A DNA stretch of 64,000 bases from Fluctibacter halophilus (GTDB taxonomy: Bacteria > Pseudomonadota > Gammaproteobacteria > Enterobacterales > Alteromonadaceae). The position numbers and the translations under genes are program-made. The notes under the pieces were generated by a model that had not been told where the DNA came from, did no database searches, and was given only the letters and a program-made list of their open reading frames with translations. The DNA lies in contig NZ_JAJEWP010000007.1 of assembly GCF_020687825.1 (NCBI RefSeq), forward strand, positions 124,001 through 188,000. Direction: 5' to 3'. Below, piece after piece: positions 34,927-44,527 of this stretch. Each line of letters begins with the position of its first letter. Position 1 is the first letter of the stretch.

Positions 34927-35277
34927 ATGCCCGGGCAAAACCCTCCAAGCCCCGTGGAAATGGCGTTGATATCGCTGGCAGACGCACTGCAACGCGCCGG
35001 TTTGTGGAGTGACACTCCACCATCACCACAAGCGCTGGCCAGTCAGGCGCCGTTTGCCTGTGACCACTTGCCCTTTGAAGGCTGGTTACAACACCTCTTT
35101 ATACCTCGTCTTCGCGCCATGCTTGCCGCTGGCGACACCCTGCCCGCCACCAGTGGCATTGCAGCGATGGGGGAGGTGGTGTGGCAAGATCACCACGATT
35201 ATGCCCAGGTGATGATTCAGTTGCGCGAAATCGATACCCTGCTGCAAGGGCAATACCCTGGGGAGGACAAGGTATGA
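34927..35277 (+). CDS. yqcC: YqcC family protein
   Basis: This 116-residue all-helical protein has the YqcC/DUF446 pattern: LADALQRAGLW near the start, then PFEGWLQHLFIPRLRAML. An AAGGAGAAAG site precedes the ATG. The stop overlaps the truC start by ATGA, as in other gammaproteobacterial yqcC-truC-yqcA clusters. The role is unknown, perhaps accessory to the pseudouridine synthase. Confidence 0.88.
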   Translation: MPGQNPPSPVEMALISLADALQRAGLWSDTPPSPQALASQAPFACDHLPFEGWLQHLFIPRLRAMLAAGDTLPATSGIAAMGEVVWQDHHDYAQVMIQLREIDTLLQGQYPGEDKV

Positions 35278-36020
35278 CGATGTCCATCGTCTATCAGGAT
35301 GACGATCTGCTGGCGGTGCACAAGCCGCCAGGGTTACTGGTACATCGCAGCCTGATCGACAAACATGAAACCCGCTTCGCCATGCAGATGGCCCGCGATA
35401 TGGTGGGCAAACACGTGTTCCCGGTGCACCGACTCGACAGGCCCACCTCCGGCATTCTGTTGTTTGCCCTGTCCAGTGACGTTGCACGCCTGTTGACCGA
35501 GCAATTCACTGCCCAGCAGGTGGATAAAACCTACTACGCCATTGTGCGTGGCCATCCGGATGAGCAGGGCCATATCGATTATGCGTTGAAAGAAAAGCTC
35601 GACAAAATCGCCGACAAGATGGCCAATCAGGACAAACCGGCGCAACAAGCACAAACGGACTACAGCCGTTTGGCCACCTTTGAGCTGCCGCATCCGGTGG
35701 GGCGCTATGCGAGTGCCCGCTATGCCCTGATGCGCTTGTCGCCCCACACTGGCCGCAAACACCAGTTGCGACGCCACATGGCACACATTAGTCATCCCAT
35801 CCTGGGGGATACCACCCATGGCGATGGCAAGCACAATAAATTCGTGCGTCAGACCTACGGATTCAATGGTCTGGCACTGACCTGTCAGCAAATGGTGTTG
35901 CAACATCCGGTGCAGGGTGGTCAACTGGTATTACGGGGTGAATTTGATGAGCGTCTGGTTAAATTGCTTGGTCAATGGGGCATGAGCCGGGCCGAATTAC
36001 GACAATTGGAGAATGATTAA
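35274..36020 (+). CDS. truC: tRNA pseudouridine(65) synthase TruC
   Basis: This 248-residue RluA-family pseudouridine synthase has the catalytic motif HRLDRPTSG (catalytic Asp), the KPPGLLVH lead-in strand, the RTGRKHQ-type motif as HTGRKHQLRRH, and the C-terminal LTC...L strand. TruC isomerises U65 in certain tRNAs. ATG 35274 overlaps the yqcC stop; upstream in-frame codons lie inside yqcC. The flavodoxin gene begins immediately after its stop. Confidence 0.92.
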   Translation: MTMSIVYQDDDLLAVHKPPGLLVHRSLIDKHETRFAMQMARDMVGKHVFPVHRLDRPTSGILLFALSSDVARLLTEQFTAQQVDKTYYAIVRGHPDEQGHIDYALKEKLDKIADKMANQDKPAQQAQTDYSRLATFELPHPVGRYASARYALMRLSPHTGRKHQLRRHMAHISHPILGDTTHGDGKHNKFVRQTYGFNGLALTCQQMVLQHPVQGGQLVLRGEFDERLVKLLGQWGMSRAELRQLEND

Positions 36021-36470
36021 ATGGCAAGTTTCGGACTTTTTGTGGGCTCGGTGTACGGCAATGCAGAACATGTCGCCGATGAGTGCCGCACGGTGTTGGA
36101 AAAGCACGGCCACAGCGCTACGGTGTACATGGACCCGTCCATCAGTGATTTTGAAAAAGCCGACGCTGTGCTGATGATATCTTCTACCACCGGGCAGGGT
36201 GACATTCCGCCGAATCTGGAATTTTTCATCATGGATTTACGCGACAAGCTTCCGTTGATGAACGGCAAGCCCTTTGCCGTTGTGGGGCTGGGTGACAGCA
36301 GCTATGGCGACACCTTCTGTGGCGCCGGCAAGCAGATCTTTGAAGTGATGCTGGAGTGTCAGGGCAAGCCGGTGGCAGACCTGTTTATCGTCGATGCGAT
36401 GGAAACGCTGGAGCCGGAAGCGGAAGTGCTGCCCTGGCTGGAACAGCAGTTGCCGAAATTCGAATCCTAG
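36021..36470 (+). CDS. yqcA: Flavodoxin YqcA
   Basis: This 149-residue flavodoxin has the FMN phosphate loop GSVYGNAEHVAD near residues 9-20, the 50s-type loop SSTTGQGDIP, and the 90s loop GLGDSSYGDTFCGAG. The size and operon position (yqcC-truC-yqcA) fit YqcA, a short-chain flavodoxin-like electron carrier whose partner is not established. Its ATG abuts the truC stop. A strong terminator follows at 36485. Confidence 0.9.
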   Translation: MASFGLFVGSVYGNAEHVADECRTVLEKHGHSATVYMDPSISDFEKADAVLMISSTTGQGDIPPNLEFFIMDLRDKLPLMNGKPFAVVGLGDSSYGDTFCGAGKQIFEVMLECQGKPVADLFIVDAMETLEPEAEVLPWLEQQLPKFES

Positions 36471-36484
36471 CGTCAAACCGCTGT

Positions 36485-36513
36485 AAAAAAGGCCGCTTAT
36501 GCGGCCTTTTTTT
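36485..36513. terminator. Intrinsic terminator (bidirectional)
   Basis: A-run, GGCCGC (36491-36496), 4-base loop, GCGGCC (36501-36506) and a seven-T run (36507-36513). It ends the yqcA operon and, being A/T-flanked on both sides, could also stop transcripts from the minus strand. Confidence 0.9.
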
Positions 36514-36553
36514 GTCGCTGTCACAGGCACGCTTAACAGCCCATTGTTAAAAC

Positions 36554-37306
36554 TTATCTATCACGTTTTATCTCGTCTTTAACAATTCGCAGGTGCCTGT
36601 CGAGGTGGTCACTGTTCGTATCAAATGCCCTTTGCATTGACTGATGGTGACTTTCTATCTGAGAAGACACTTCGCTGAAGGCTTTCTTTAAGTCAGCATC
36701 TGAATGACCCGCTTGGGGATGTTTGAGCTTGGCGCTCAATTGTGCAATTTCCCGGGCGACGGTATTGATTGATTGGTTGATTGCTGACAATTGCTCAGTC
36801 AGCGTTACATCCTTGTTTATATCTTCTTTATTGGTGATGTAAGTGGCACCACCAACTGTCACAATAATGAGAAAAGCAAAGGCCAGCATACACTGCTTCC
36901 AACGCATGATGTTGAAAGCTAGCCAATTGTTTTTCTTCAAATACTCTTGATAAATGGAGTTTTGTATCTCAATTTCATTGCCGGAAGCTTTTTCAAGTTT
37001 TTCCCTTGTGTCACCTCTTTTTCTCTGCACGACAGCAATGGTCAACTTGAACGAATACTGAAAACTTACCACGAGTGGAAAGATGGCGATTAGGCAATAT
37101 AAATAATGACCTTTAAATGCTGTCACCAGAGACAGGGTTGCGACCAGCATGAATGACGATATCGAAAAAAGAAATTTTCCGGTGTCATATGGTCTTCCTG
37201 CCAACGCTGACAAGTCTTGAATGACATATTCATGCAACCCTTCTACCAGCTTGTCCTTGTAGAGGGGCTCTTTCATTGGTTCAGGTTTAGGATCGGGACC
37301 AGCCAC
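36554..37306 (-). CDS. Unknown membrane protein with C-terminal coiled coil
   Basis: This 250-residue protein was not recognised. The N-terminus is Pro/Lys-rich. Three hydrophobic helices lie near 46-66, 68-90 and 138-158, the first two as a hairpin, with a charged cytosolic segment between helices 2 and 3. Residues 165-250 form a polar helical coiled coil (SAINQSINTVAREIAQL; SEVSSQIESHHQ). The start is GTG 37306 with a weak GAAGAG upstream; ATG 37276 would drop 10 residues. Base composition is visibly more AT-rich than the neighbours. It lies 8 bases after the adjacent small gene, so the two form an operon. Confidence 0.6.
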   Translation of the reverse strand: MAGPDPKPEPMKEPLYKDKLVEGLHEYVIQDLSALAGRPYDTGKFLFSISSFMLVATLSLVTAFKGHYLYCLIAIFPLVVSFQYSFKLTIAVVQRKRGDTREKLEKASGNEIEIQNSIYQEYLKKNNWLAFNIMRWKQCMLAFAFLIIVTVGGATYITNKEDINKDVTLTEQLSAINQSINTVAREIAQLSAKLKHPQAGHSDADLKKAFSEVSSQIESHHQSMQRAFDTNSDHLDRHLRIVKDEIKRDR

Positions 37307-37314
37307 GCTAATAT

Positions 37315-37740
37315 CTACTCTTCAGGCTGGTGAATGCAAGTGTGTCCTTTTTCGACATACCCACAATATGCGCACCAGTTTAAATTGGGTGATAAATTCA
37401 CGGTTACGGGCTCTATGAATCTGCCACCGAAACTGCTTCGATTGACCGGTTTTATCGCCTTTGACGTAATCAGCTGATTATGGTTGCCGCGCACATTAAC
37501 GATATTCCTTCCCAAAGCGCTTTCACCCACTTCTAACGTGATGTCTTCAAATACCTCGGCGACGGCGCCCTTTTCAAGTGGGAGACTGATGGTGCTGATG
37601 GCTTTCTTTCTGGCACCTTTAACTGGCGCAAGAACGCGTACTTGAACAAATTCGCGTTCGAACAACACCCGACGGTTTTCTCCCCGCTTTTTTCCTGCTG
37701 CGATGCGTCTGTGGAGAGCGCTTTTTTTCTTTGGTCCCAT
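37315..37740 (-). CDS. Unknown basic protein with C-terminal zinc-ribbon-like motif
   Basis: This 141-residue protein begins MGPKKKSALHRRIAAGKKRGENRR, a highly basic start that could bind nucleic acid or acidic lipid. The middle is beta-rich. The last 25 residues contain WCAYCGYVEKGHTCIH, a C-x2-C...H-x-C-x-H arrangement consistent with a small zinc site. ATG 37740 has AAAGGAT about 7 bases upstream. It is the first gene of a two-gene unit with the membrane protein downstream. No homologue is recalled. Confidence 0.6.
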   Translation of the reverse strand: MGPKKKSALHRRIAAGKKRGENRRVLFEREFVQVRVLAPVKGARKKAISTISLPLEKGAVAEVFEDITLEVGESALGRNIVNVRGNHNQLITSKAIKPVNRSSFGGRFIEPVTVNLSPNLNWCAYCGYVEKGHTCIHQPEE

Positions 37741-37866
37741 TGATAATATCCTTTTTATTGTTCAATTGCGGACAACGTATGTGGGTTAATTACTTAACCA
37801 TTTACGAGAATATTATGAAATTGAAAAGTTTGCCAGTTGCCGCTGACGTGTAGATATTGCTAGCAC

Positions 37867-37892
37867 AAAAAAGGCCGCAATGTGCGGCCTTT
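37867..37892 (-). terminator. Intrinsic terminator of dapD
   Basis: Reading on the minus strand, GGCCGCA, a 3-base loop and TGCGGCC are followed by a T-run (37872-37867). It lies 16 bases after the dapD stop. It is nearly identical to the hairpin at 36485-36513 on the other side of the two-gene island. Confidence 0.85.
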
Positions 37893-37908
37893 GGGGAGCT
37901 TGAGGGGG

Positions 37909-38730
37909 TTAGTCGGCGCGCAACAGGGCGTTGATACCCACTTTGGCGCGGGTTTTGGCGTCGACTTTTTTAACGATAATCGCGGCGTACAGGCTGCACT
38001 TGCCGTCTTTACTGGGTAAGCTGCCAGGCACTACCACGGCACCGGCTGGCACGCGACCGTAATGGATTTCGCCGGTTTCACGATCATAAATGCGGGTGCT
38101 CTGGCCGATGTACACGCCCATGGAAATCACCGCACCTTCTTCTACAATCACCCCTTCGACAATCTCCGAGCGGGCGCCGATGAAGCAGTTGTCTTCAATG
38201 ATGGTGGGGTTGGCTTGCAGCGGTTCCAGCACGCCACCGATGCCGACCCCGCCGGACAAGTGAACGTTTTTACCAATCTGTGCACAGGAGCCTACGGTGG
38301 CCCAGGTATCTACCATGGTGCCTTCGTCAACGAAGGCACCGATGTTCACGTACGAGGGCATCAATACCACGTTTTTACCCACATACACGCCGGTGCGTAC
38401 GGTGGCAGGCGGCACGACACGCACGCCTTCAGCCTGGAACTGATCGGCGGTGTAGTCAGCATACTTCAGTGGCACTTTGTCGAAAAAACGGGATTCCGCG
38501 CCATCCATGACGGCATTGTCGTTAATGCGGAAATACAGCAGTACGGCCTTCTTCAGCCATTGATGGACGACCCATTCGCCGGCCACTTTCTCGGCAACCC
38601 GGGCCTGACCGCTGTTCAGCATGGCGATGGCATCGAGCACCGCCTGGCGGGTTTCATCGTCTACCGTCGATGGGGTGATGTCGGCACGACGCTCAAAGGC
38701 GTCTTCGATCAAGGTTTTCAATTCAGACAT
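37909..38730 (-). CDS. dapD: 2,3,4,5-tetrahydropyridine-2,6-dicarboxylate N-succinyltransferase
   Basis: This 273-residue left-handed beta-helix acyltransferase matches DapD: an N-terminal helical domain, hexapeptide repeats ([41 protein letters not shown]) and a C-terminal tail ending in ALLRAD. The enzyme transfers succinyl from succinyl-CoA in lysine/diaminopimelate synthesis and works as a trimer. The length matches the family. It overlaps the end of glnD by 13 bases, so the two are cotranscribed. Confidence 0.95.
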   Translation of the reverse strand: MSELKTLIEDAFERRADITPSTVDDETRQAVLDAIAMLNSGQARVAEKVAGEWVVHQWLKKAVLLYFRINDNAVMDGAESRFFDKVPLKYADYTADQFQAEGVRVVPPATVRTGVYVGKNVVLMPSYVNIGAFVDEGTMVDTWATVGSCAQIGKNVHLSGGVGIGGVLEPLQANPTIIEDNCFIGARSEIVEGVIVEEGAVISMGVYIGQSTRIYDRETGEIHYGRVPAGAVVVPGSLPSKDGKCSLYAAIIVKKVDAKTRAKVGINALLRAD

Positions 38731-41366
38731 GTTTCTTCGCTCTGCTGTGACTGATCCAGTAGTGTTGTCAGTCGTTGTTTAAGTTCAACTTGTTGTTCGG
38801 TGGTCAGGGCCTGATCGTCGGCGTTACTGATGATGAACAAATCTTCCGCCCGTTCGCCAATGGTGGAGATTTTCGCCATGTGCAGGTTGAGGTTAAGGGC
38901 CACAAACAAATGGCCGATTTTGGCCAGCAGGCCCGGTGCATCCAGGGCCTCCATTTCCATCAGTGTCACGTCCGCCTGGTTGCTGTAAAAGCGCACCTTG
39001 GTGGGCACGTTCAGTTGCTTCATCTGGCGTGACATCTTGCGCTTGTTGGTGTGCTCGCGCCCCGGTTTGGTCAGTTGGGTGGCAACCGCTTTTTCCAGGC
39101 TGGCCAGCCGGCTGGGCGAGGTGATACGGGTACCATCCTGCTCAAGGATCAGGAAACTGTCGAACACATACCCATCCATGGTGCTGAGAATTTGCGCGTC
39201 GTGAATGGAGCAATTGCGGCTGTCGAGCACGGATGCGACCTGGGCAAACAGGGCAGGGCGGTCTTTGCCGTAGACCAGCAATTCGGTGCCCGCCTTGTTG
39301 GTGGTTTCACTGATATCAACCAGCAAATCCTCTTCATTCTGTGGTGCTTCGGTCAGAATGGTTCGTGCGTGCCAGGCCAGTTGGGCCGGTTTAAAGCGCG
39401 CAAAATAGTCTTCGTTAAGCCGTGCCCAGAAGGTGTTCAGCGCGGTTTCGTCGATGCCTTCCTGCAGCAGCAGTTCACGGGTTTCGGCCTGGTGCTTGGC
39501 AACCCGCTCCTGCAGGGTGACCTGACATTGCAGGCCGTTGTCGAGGGCTTTCTGGGTCAGCAGGTACAGCTCCCGTAACAGTGATGACTTCCAGTCATTC
39601 CACAGGTTGTCATTGGTGGCGCGAATGTCGGCCAGGGTCAGGGCATACAGATGATTCAGGTGGTTGTGGCTTTTTACCTTGCCGGCAAAATCATTGATCA
39701 CGTCGGGATCGTAGATGTCCCGTCGCTGGGCAACCACTGACATCAGCAGGTGACTGGCCACCAACCAACGCACCAGTTCGGCGTCCTGGGGTTCAATGCC
39801 ATGAGACTCGCAAAATTCCGCCACATCCACAGCGCCCAACTGTGAGTGGTCGCCACCGCGGCCTTTGCCGATGTCGTGGAAAATGGCGGCGATATACAGC
39901 AGTTCCGGTTTATCCAGATTTTTGACAATGCGCTTACAGCGTGGAAATTCATCGTATTCGGGCTGATGATACTGGTAGACATGCTTCACCAGCCGGTGAG
40001 TGTGTTCGTCAACGGTGTAGGCATGGAACAAATCAAACTGCATCATGCCGACAATCTGATCCCATTGGGGCAGGTAAGCCTGCAAAATGCCGTGACGGTG
40101 CATCAGATCCCAGCCCAGACCAAAAAAGTCCGGGTGTCGCAGCAATTGCATGAACAGTTCGCGACAGGTTGGCCGGGTACAGAAGTATTCGGTGTGGAAT
40201 GCCCGGCGTGCGTTGCGTAACTGCCGTAGACAACTGCTGTGAAGCCCTTTGACGGCGGGCGTGTCGGCAACCAGCAGCAAAAACTGCAGAATGCTTTCCG
40301 GGCTGTCAAAGACCTGCTCGTTGGTGGGGGTGATCAAGCCGTCGTTGAGTTCAAAGTCAGCATTGATCGGCACCTGTTCCTGCACCTTGAGGGCCAGGAT
40401 GTCCTGGGTAAAATGCTGCAGCAACATGTCGTTCAGTTCATTGACCCGGCGCACGATACGGAAAAATGCTTTCATCATGCGTTCGACCGATGCCTTGCCG
40501 TCGTCACCATAGCCGAGGCGGCGGGCCACGTCGGCCTGGTAATCAAACAGCAGGCGGTTTTCGCTGCGCCCGGCTTCCAGGTGCAGAGCAAAACGGATTT
40601 TCCACAAGTGGGAACGGCATTCGATCAACTCTGCCCATTCGCCGGCAGTAAAGTAGCCGTGCTCCACCAACTCTTTGCCGTTCCAGACCTGGAAGTGCTT
40701 CTTCGCCACCCAACCGATGGACTGGATGTCCCGTAAGCAGCCGGGATTTTCTTTGACGTTTGGTTCAAGGTTGTAGGCAGTGCCATGAAATTTGGCGTGG
40801 CGGGCCTTTTGTTCGTTGTGCTTGGCGATGAAAAAGTCTTTGCTCGACCAGTAGCTGCGGCTGCGCATTTTGGTTTGCAGTCCGGCAAAGGTATCCTGGC
40901 AGCCTATCAACAAACGCGACTCCACCAGATTGGTGGCGATGGTGATGTCTTCCTTGGCCAGGCTGATGGTTTGTTTCACGGTGCGTACCGCCTGACCCAC
41001 ATCCAGCTTGATGTCCCACAACAGGGTGATAAAACGGCTGAGGGTTTCCTGGGTCGATTTACCCAACGGGCGCTGGGAAAGGATCAGCAAGTCGATGTCA
41101 GAGTGGGGTTGCAGTTGCCCCCGGCCATAACCGCCAACGGCCACCAGTGACAGGTGTTTGACCTTATCCAGCTCCAGCAAACGCCAGGCGTGGCATAACA
41201 GCGCATCAACAAAGGTCGCGCGACCATGCACCAGTTCGTCAACCTGGGTCTGGTTGAATTGTTCATCTAGCCATTGGTAACTGCGTTCAACGCAGTCTTT
41301 GAAAGCCTTGGTGTCATCGACACGAGGGATTCGATCAACCAGGTAGAGCAAATCAGACAGTGACAA
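38718..41366 (-). CDS. glnD: Bifunctional uridylyltransferase/uridylyl-removing enzyme
   Basis: This 882-residue protein has a nucleotidyltransferase domain with [17 protein letters not shown] near 77-95, an HD hydrolase domain with [13 protein letters not shown] near 490-505, and two C-terminal ACT domains ([20 protein letters not shown] and [17 protein letters not shown]-like text). GlnD uridylylates and deuridylylates PII proteins in response to glutamine. The map-glnD-dapD order is typical of gammaproteobacteria. All catalytic motifs appear intact. Confidence 0.95.
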   Translation of the reverse strand: MSLSDLLYLVDRIPRVDDTKAFKDCVERSYQWLDEQFNQTQVDELVHGRATFVDALLCHAWRLLELDKVKHLSLVAVGGYGRGQLQPHSDIDLLILSQRPLGKSTQETLSRFITLLWDIKLDVGQAVRTVKQTISLAKEDITIATNLVESRLLIGCQDTFAGLQTKMRSRSYWSSKDFFIAKHNEQKARHAKFHGTAYNLEPNVKENPGCLRDIQSIGWVAKKHFQVWNGKELVEHGYFTAGEWAELIECRSHLWKIRFALHLEAGRSENRLLFDYQADVARRLGYGDDGKASVERMMKAFFRIVRRVNELNDMLLQHFTQDILALKVQEQVPINADFELNDGLITPTNEQVFDSPESILQFLLLVADTPAVKGLHSSCLRQLRNARRAFHTEYFCTRPTCRELFMQLLRHPDFFGLGWDLMHRHGILQAYLPQWDQIVGMMQFDLFHAYTVDEHTHRLVKHVYQYHQPEYDEFPRCKRIVKNLDKPELLYIAAIFHDIGKGRGGDHSQLGAVDVAEFCESHGIEPQDAELVRWLVASHLLMSVVAQRRDIYDPDVINDFAGKVKSHNHLNHLYALTLADIRATNDNLWNDWKSSLLRELYLLTQKALDNGLQCQVTLQERVAKHQAETRELLLQEGIDETALNTFWARLNEDYFARFKPAQLAWHARTILTEAPQNEEDLLVDISETTNKAGTELLVYGKDRPALFAQVASVLDSRNCSIHDAQILSTMDGYVFDSFLILEQDGTRITSPSRLASLEKAVATQLTKPGREHTNKRKMSRQMKQLNVPTKVRFYSNQADVTLMEMEALDAPGLLAKIGHLFVALNLNLHMAKISTIGERAEDLFIISNADDQALTTEQQVELKQRLTTLLDQSQQSEETCLN

Positions 41367-41524
41367 AGGGTTCTCCTAGCGAAGGTGCTTTTCGGGTGGA
41401 TAACCGCATGCATTAACGGCCAGGAGGATGAGTGTCAATCAAACGCTGGCCTAACGCAAATAACTATTTCGGGCGATAAATAGCCAATTATCATAAGCTT
41501 AGACCTGCAGGCCCAAGCCTGATT

Positions 41525-42316
41525 TTAGTGACTGATGACCCGCTCGATGTCCTCATCGCTGCGCAGGGTCAGAATTTCCACGCCATTGTCAGTGACCAAC
41601 AGTGTATGCTCCCACTGGGCGCTGAGGCTGCGGTCTTTGGTGACGACCGTCCACTCATCCGGCAGGATTTTGGAGTAGCGCTTGCCGGCATTGACCATCG
41701 GCTCGATGGTGAAACACATGCCTGCTTGAAGCACTTCGCCGGTGTTGGGGCGACCATAGTGAACAACCTGGGGCTCCTCGTGGAAGTTGGCGCCAATGCC
41801 GTGGCCACAGTATTCCCGTACGATGGAGTAGTTGAACGACTCCGCGTATTCCTGGATCACATGGCCAATATCACCCAACCGTACACCCGGCTTGACCAGG
41901 CGAATCGCCTTGTACAGGCTTTCCTGGGTAACGCGGATCAGGCGCTCGGCCAGAATACTGGGTTTACCCACCACAAACATTTTAGACGTGTCGCCGTGAT
42001 AGCCGTCTTTGATCACTGTCACGTCAATATTGATGATGTCACCGTCTTTGAGTTTTTTGTCCGACGGAATGCCGTGACAAATGACGTGGTTTACCGACGT
42101 GCAGATGGACTTCGGAAACGGTGGGTGGCCGTAATTCAGCGGTGCTGGAATGGCCTGTTGCTCATTGACTATGTAGTCGTGGCAAATTTGATTCAGTTCG
42201 TCGGTGGTGACGCCTTTTTTGACGTGCGGCCCGATCATTTCCAAAACTTCGGCGGCCAGCTTGCCGGCCACGCGCATTTTTTCGATTTCTTCAGGCGTTT
42301 TGATAATTGCGCTCAA
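41525..42316 (-). CDS. map: Methionine aminopeptidase
   Basis: This 263-residue type I methionine aminopeptidase has HGIPSDKKLKDGDIINIDV (first metal Asp), DGYHGDTSKMF (second Asp), GHGIGANFHEEPQVVHYG (metal His), FTIEPMVNAG and the final WEHTLLV. It removes the initiator Met from nascent chains. It is divergent from rpsB, the usual arrangement. A 158-base gap without a gene separates it from the glnD start. Confidence 0.95.
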   Translation of the reverse strand: MSAIIKTPEEIEKMRVAGKLAAEVLEMIGPHVKKGVTTDELNQICHDYIVNEQQAIPAPLNYGHPPFPKSICTSVNHVICHGIPSDKKLKDGDIINIDVTVIKDGYHGDTSKMFVVGKPSILAERLIRVTQESLYKAIRLVKPGVRLGDIGHVIQEYAESFNYSIVREYCGHGIGANFHEEPQVVHYGRPNTGEVLQAGMCFTIEPMVNAGKRYSKILPDEWTVVTKDRSLSAQWEHTLLVTDNGVEILTLRSDEDIERVISH

Positions 42317-42445
42317 CGTGTCGTCCTATCGTGATCTTCAGACAAGGGGGTTTTCAGCCCCAGAGTCTAACTTTTCAGGCGCGAATTGTATAGCCGATTG
42401 ACCGCCAAACCCCCGCTGGTTGCGGCCTTTTTATTGTGGTTTTTC

Positions 42446-42474
42446 TTGTAACTGGCCGGTCATCATGATATAAA
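42446..42474 (+). promoter_or_regulatory. Predicted sigma-70 promoter of rpsB-tsf
   Basis: TTGTAA (42446-42451) and TATAAA (42469-42474) are separated by 17 bases, close to consensus. Transcription would start near 42481, leaving an rpsB leader of about 160 nucleotides. A strong promoter is expected for ribosomal protein genes. Confidence 0.7.
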
Positions 42475-42480
42475 GCGCCC

Positions 42481-42643
42481 GCAAATTTTCCCGATGTCCA
42501 AGCTGACAGACGGACAATGTTGTAAATCATGACTTAATAACACACATACATCGTCACGACTGGCGGGGTGTCTGAGGTCACTAAGGTGGCATCGGATCGG
42601 CAGTTGGGATGTATGGAGGCCTAACCCCAATTGAGGAAAAATT
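42481..42643 (+). promoter_or_regulatory. Long 5' leader of rpsB, candidate S2 autoregulatory element
   Basis: The predicted leader is about 160 bases with no ORF. It contains GC-rich potential stems around 42560-42630 and a TGAGGA site 7 bases before the ATG. In gammaproteobacteria, S2 represses its own operon through a structured leader. The match here is by position and length; the structure was not folded. Confidence 0.45.
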
Positions 42644-43375
42644 ATGCCTAACGTATCTATGCGCGACATGCTGCAAGCCGGTGTCCACTTCGGTCACCAA
42701 ACCCGTTACTGGAACCCTAAGATGAAGCCTTTCATCTTCGGTGCACGTAACAAAGTTCACATCATCAACCTGGAAAAAACCGTTCCTCTGTTCAACGAAG
42801 CACTGACTTACCTGTCTGGTGTTGCGTCCAAGAAAGGCAAAATCCTGTTCGTAGGCACCAAGCGTGCTGCCGGTGATGCTGTGAAAGAAGCTGCGCAGAA
42901 GTGTGATCAGTTCTACGTTAACAAGCGCTGGTTGGGCGGTATGCTGACTAACTGGAAAACGGTTCGTCAGTCTATCAAGCGTCTGAAAGACCTGGAGCAA
43001 CAAGCTCAAGACGGCACTTTCGACAAGCTGACCAAAAAAGAAGTACTGATGTTGCAACGTGAAATGACCAAGCTGGAAAGCAGCCTGGGTGGTATCAAAG
43101 ACATGGGCGGTCTGCCAGACGCGCTGTTTGTTATCGATGCCGACCACGAGCACATTGCGATTACTGAAGCACGTAACCTGGGTATCCCTGTTGTTGCAGT
43201 GGTCGACACCAACTCTGATCCAGACGGTGTGGACTATGTGATCCCTGGTAACGATGACGCGATCCGTGCGGTACAACTGTACCTGAACGCTGCAGCTGAC
43301 GCTGTTGCCGCGGGCCGTGAGCAAAACCTGGAAGTTCAAGCCGAACAGGACGATTTCGTCGAGGCTGCTGAGTAA
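42644..43375 (+). CDS. rpsB: 30S ribosomal protein S2
   Basis: This 243-residue S2 starts [20 protein letters not shown] and contains [19 protein letters not shown] and [19 protein letters not shown], all diagnostic. Length is standard (241 in E. coli), with an acidic C-terminal tail. The codons are strongly biased to the preferred set, as expected for high expression. It is followed by an intrinsic hairpin and tsf. Confidence 0.97.
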   Translation: MPNVSMRDMLQAGVHFGHQTRYWNPKMKPFIFGARNKVHIINLEKTVPLFNEALTYLSGVASKKGKILFVGTKRAAGDAVKEAAQKCDQFYVNKRWLGGMLTNWKTVRQSIKRLKDLEQQAQDGTFDKLTKKEVLMLQREMTKLESSLGGIKDMGGLPDALFVIDADHEHIAITEARNLGIPVVAVVDTNSDPDGVDYVIPGNDDAIRAVQLYLNAAADAVAAGREQNLEVQAEQDDFVEAAE

Positions 43376-43446
43376 GCACCCCGGTCGTCATTCTGTTGTC
43401 ATGGACTGCCCCGATAGTGGGCACAGGCAAACGCTAATGACAGATA

Positions 43447-43481
43447 ACAGGGGCGGTACACTGTACGCGCCCCTGTTTTTT
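43447..43481 (+). terminator. Terminator/attenuator between rpsB and tsf
   Basis: ACAGGGGCG (43447-43455) pairs with CGCCCCTGT (43468-43476), with an inner GTAC pair, followed by a T-run to 43481. It lies 71 bases after the rpsB stop. A partial terminator is also known between these genes in E. coli and reduces tsf relative to rpsB. Confidence 0.8.
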
Positions 43482-43528
43482 ATCGAATATTTGGATCAAA
43501 TTTTACTTATTTGCTGAGGAAACCAACA

Positions 43529-44401
43529 ATGGCAGTTACAGCAGCCCTAGTTAAAGAGCTTCGTGAGCGTACCGGCGCCGGTATGCTGGATTGTAAAAAA
43601 GCGCTGGTTGAGACCGATGGTGACATCGAGCTGGCGATTGAAAACATGCGTAAATCTGGTCAGGCAAAAGCCGCCAAGAAAGCGGGTCGTATCGCCGCTG
43701 AAGGTGTGATTCTGACTAAAGTAAACGGTGGTGTTGCCACCATGATGGAACTGAACTGTGAAACTGACTTCGTTGCTCGTGACGAAGGTTTCCTGAAGTT
43801 CGGTAACGCGTTGCTGGAAGTTGCTTCCGCGAACAAAATCAACGACATCGACGCGCTGAATGCCGCTGAAATCGACGGTGGTAAAGTGAGCGACGTACGT
43901 GACACGCTGGTGGCTAAAATCGGTGAGAACATCTCTCCTCGCCGTGTTATCACTGTTGAAGGTGACAACATGGGTGCTTATGTTCACGGTGGCCGTATCG
44001 GTGTTGTTGCTATCCTTAACGGTGGTGACGAAGAGCTGGCTAAAGATGTTGCGATGCACGTTGCAGCAGCAAGCCCTCAGTACGTTAAGCCTGAAGATGT
44101 TCCTGCTGACGTTGTTGAGAAAGAAAAAGGCATCCAAATCGAAATCGCGATGCAGTCTGGCAAACCAGCTGAAATCGCAGAGAAGATGGTTGTCGGCCGT
44201 ATGAAGAAATTCACTGGCGAAATCAGCCTGACTGGCCAGCCTTTCGTGAAAGATCCTTCCATGTCTGTTGGTGACTTGCTGAAGAGCAAAGGTGCTGACG
44301 TGATCAACTTCGTTCGTTTCGAAGTGGGTGAAGGTATCGAGAAGAAAGAAGAAGACTTCGCGGCAGAAGTTGCTGCGCAGATGGCTGCTGCCAAGAAATA
44401 A
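43529..44401 (+). CDS. tsf: Translation elongation factor Ts
   Basis: This 290-residue EF-Ts begins [19 protein letters not shown] and contains the TDFV motif ([12 protein letters not shown]) that contacts EF-Tu. It recycles EF-Tu by GDP/GTP exchange. The start is ATG 43529 with TGAGGA 8 bases upstream; the in-frame codon at 43511 would add six residues without a ribosome-binding site. Codon bias is strong. Confidence 0.97.
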   Translation: MAVTAALVKELRERTGAGMLDCKKALVETDGDIELAIENMRKSGQAKAAKKAGRIAAEGVILTKVNGGVATMMELNCETDFVARDEGFLKFGNALLEVASANKINDIDALNAAEIDGGKVSDVRDTLVAKIGENISPRRVITVEGDNMGAYVHGGRIGVVAILNGGDEELAKDVAMHVAAASPQYVKPEDVPADVVEKEKGIQIEIAMQSGKPAEIAEKMVVGRMKKFTGEISLTGQPFVKDPSMSVGDLLKSKGADVINFVRFEVGEGIEKKEEDFAAEVAAQMAAAKK

Positions 44402-44446
44402 TTCGGCGATTGGCTTTTGAATCAAGCCATTGTCATATAAACTACG

Positions 44447-44482
44447 GGCACTTCAAATTAGGCTTAATTTGAGGTGCCTTTT
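44447..44482 (+). terminator. Terminator after tsf
   Basis: GGCACTTCAAATTA (44447-44460) pairs with TAATTTGAGGTGCC (44465-44478, one G-U pair) around a 4-base loop, followed by TTTT (44479-44482). It would separate highly expressed rpsB-tsf from pyrH-frr, probably incompletely. Confidence 0.8.
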
Positions 44483-44527
44483 ACTATCTGTTCACTGTCC
44501 GTGTTAGACCAGAGGATGCACCACGTC

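Noticed and set aside
41528-42334. 268-codon plus-strand frame opposite map
   Set aside because: It is a shadow of a well-identified methionine aminopeptidase gene.
43547-44425. 292-codon minus-strand frame opposite tsf
   Set aside because: It is an antisense shadow produced by the strong codon bias of tsf; the translation is Phe/His/Asn-rich and without motifs.
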